From: Anaerorudis cellulosivorans | GTDB taxonomy: Bacteria; Bacteroidota; Bacteroidia; Bacteroidales; Dysgonomonadaceae | Reading direction: 5' to 3' | NCBI RefSeq assembly: GCF_025943985.1 | Contig: NZ_JAPCWE010000006.1 | Span: forward strand, 1-64,000 | Length of the DNA: 64,000 nucleotides | Shown here: piece by piece, positions 63,951 to 64,000 of the stretch | How the letters are laid out: each line of letters starts with the position of its first letter | Numbering within the stretch: the stretch's first letter is position 1 | Notes under the pieces: model-generated | The model's database searches: none | Seen by the model: only the letters and a program-made list of their open reading frames with translations | What the model was told of the DNA's origin: nothing | Translations under genes and position numbers: made by a program

Positions 63951-64000
63951 CCGAACAAAAAATTATTTGCCGAAGAATACACGAAAGTATTCAAAATATA

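Noticed and set aside
1-64000. CRISPR arrays, insertion sequences, prophage or invertible promoters
   Set aside because: No regularly spaced repeats, transposase, integrase or phage genes were found. I saw no inverted-repeat pair flanking an invertible segment near the sus genes, though a full self-comparison was not possible by eye.

Overview
The window looks like a chromosome segment from an AT-rich member of the Bacteroidales, most likely a relative of Dysgonomonadaceae or Porphyromonadaceae. The evidence is a SusC/SusD polysaccharide-utilisation locus, GldE, a FrdCAB fumarate reductase, a NusB with a long N-terminal extension, many Bacteroidota-type promoters (TAnnTTTG) and few Shine-Dalgarno sequences. 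I see no mobile element, prophage, rRNA operon or CRISPR array. The assignment is inference from gene content; no database search was run.

Left part (1-13.4 kb): a conserved ATP-grasp-like protein, two divergent tRNA genes (Gly-CCC and Pro-CGG), an Lrp/AsnC regulator, and a long leftward operon (flippase-like membrane protein, pepD, a small membrane protein, a subtilase, xseA, xseB, ispD). Rightward rsmA and corA follow, then leftward trpS and a pair of GNAT-fold proteins (DUF2156 and an Eis-like acetyltransferase). rsmA and the leftward operon appear to share a palindromic divergent promoter.

Middle (13.4-49 kb): mostly core genes. They include frdCAB (anaerobic fumarate respiration), priA, the leftward hup / bS22-like / RNase G cluster, mutY-ssb-gldE-PPTase, rpsF-rpsR-rplI, leftward pta / 3HAD-like / ackA (acetate formation), mnmA-hflX, an aspartokinase with an unusual active-site loop, kdsA-maf (LPS Kdo), comB, hslR, pth-rplY, nusB-yajC-ybbR-coaE, a winged-helix protein, a secreted Ntn-hydrolase coupled to a large FAD/Fe-S oxidoreductase, and argS.

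Right part (49.2-64 kb): one leftward polysaccharide-utilisation locus. In transcription order it holds an ECF sigma factor, a FecR anti-sigma factor, SusC with an STN signalling domain, SusD, a PKD-containing surface lipoprotein, two GH16 beta-glucanases, a GH5 and a GH3 beta-glucosidase. The enzyme set points to a beta-1,3- or mixed-linkage beta-glucan. An extracellular GH16 would cut the polymer, SusD and the surface lipoprotein would bind it, SusC would import oligomers with TonB energy, and GH5/GH3 would finish degradation. Occupied SusC would signal through FecR to the sigma factor.

The observations most worth a second look are in this locus. The susC frame is broken at a run of seven G (sense strand), and removing one G restores a 1168-residue protein. 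One GH16 gene is strongly CG-dinucleotide-poor and has a perfect Shine-Dalgarno sequence, unlike its neighbours. A 13-bp perfect hairpin separates the susCD block from the hydrolase block. Elsewhere, the 3HAD-like protein between pta and ackA has lost most catalytic residues, and four copies of a GTGTAAA half-site cluster beside the trpS promoter.
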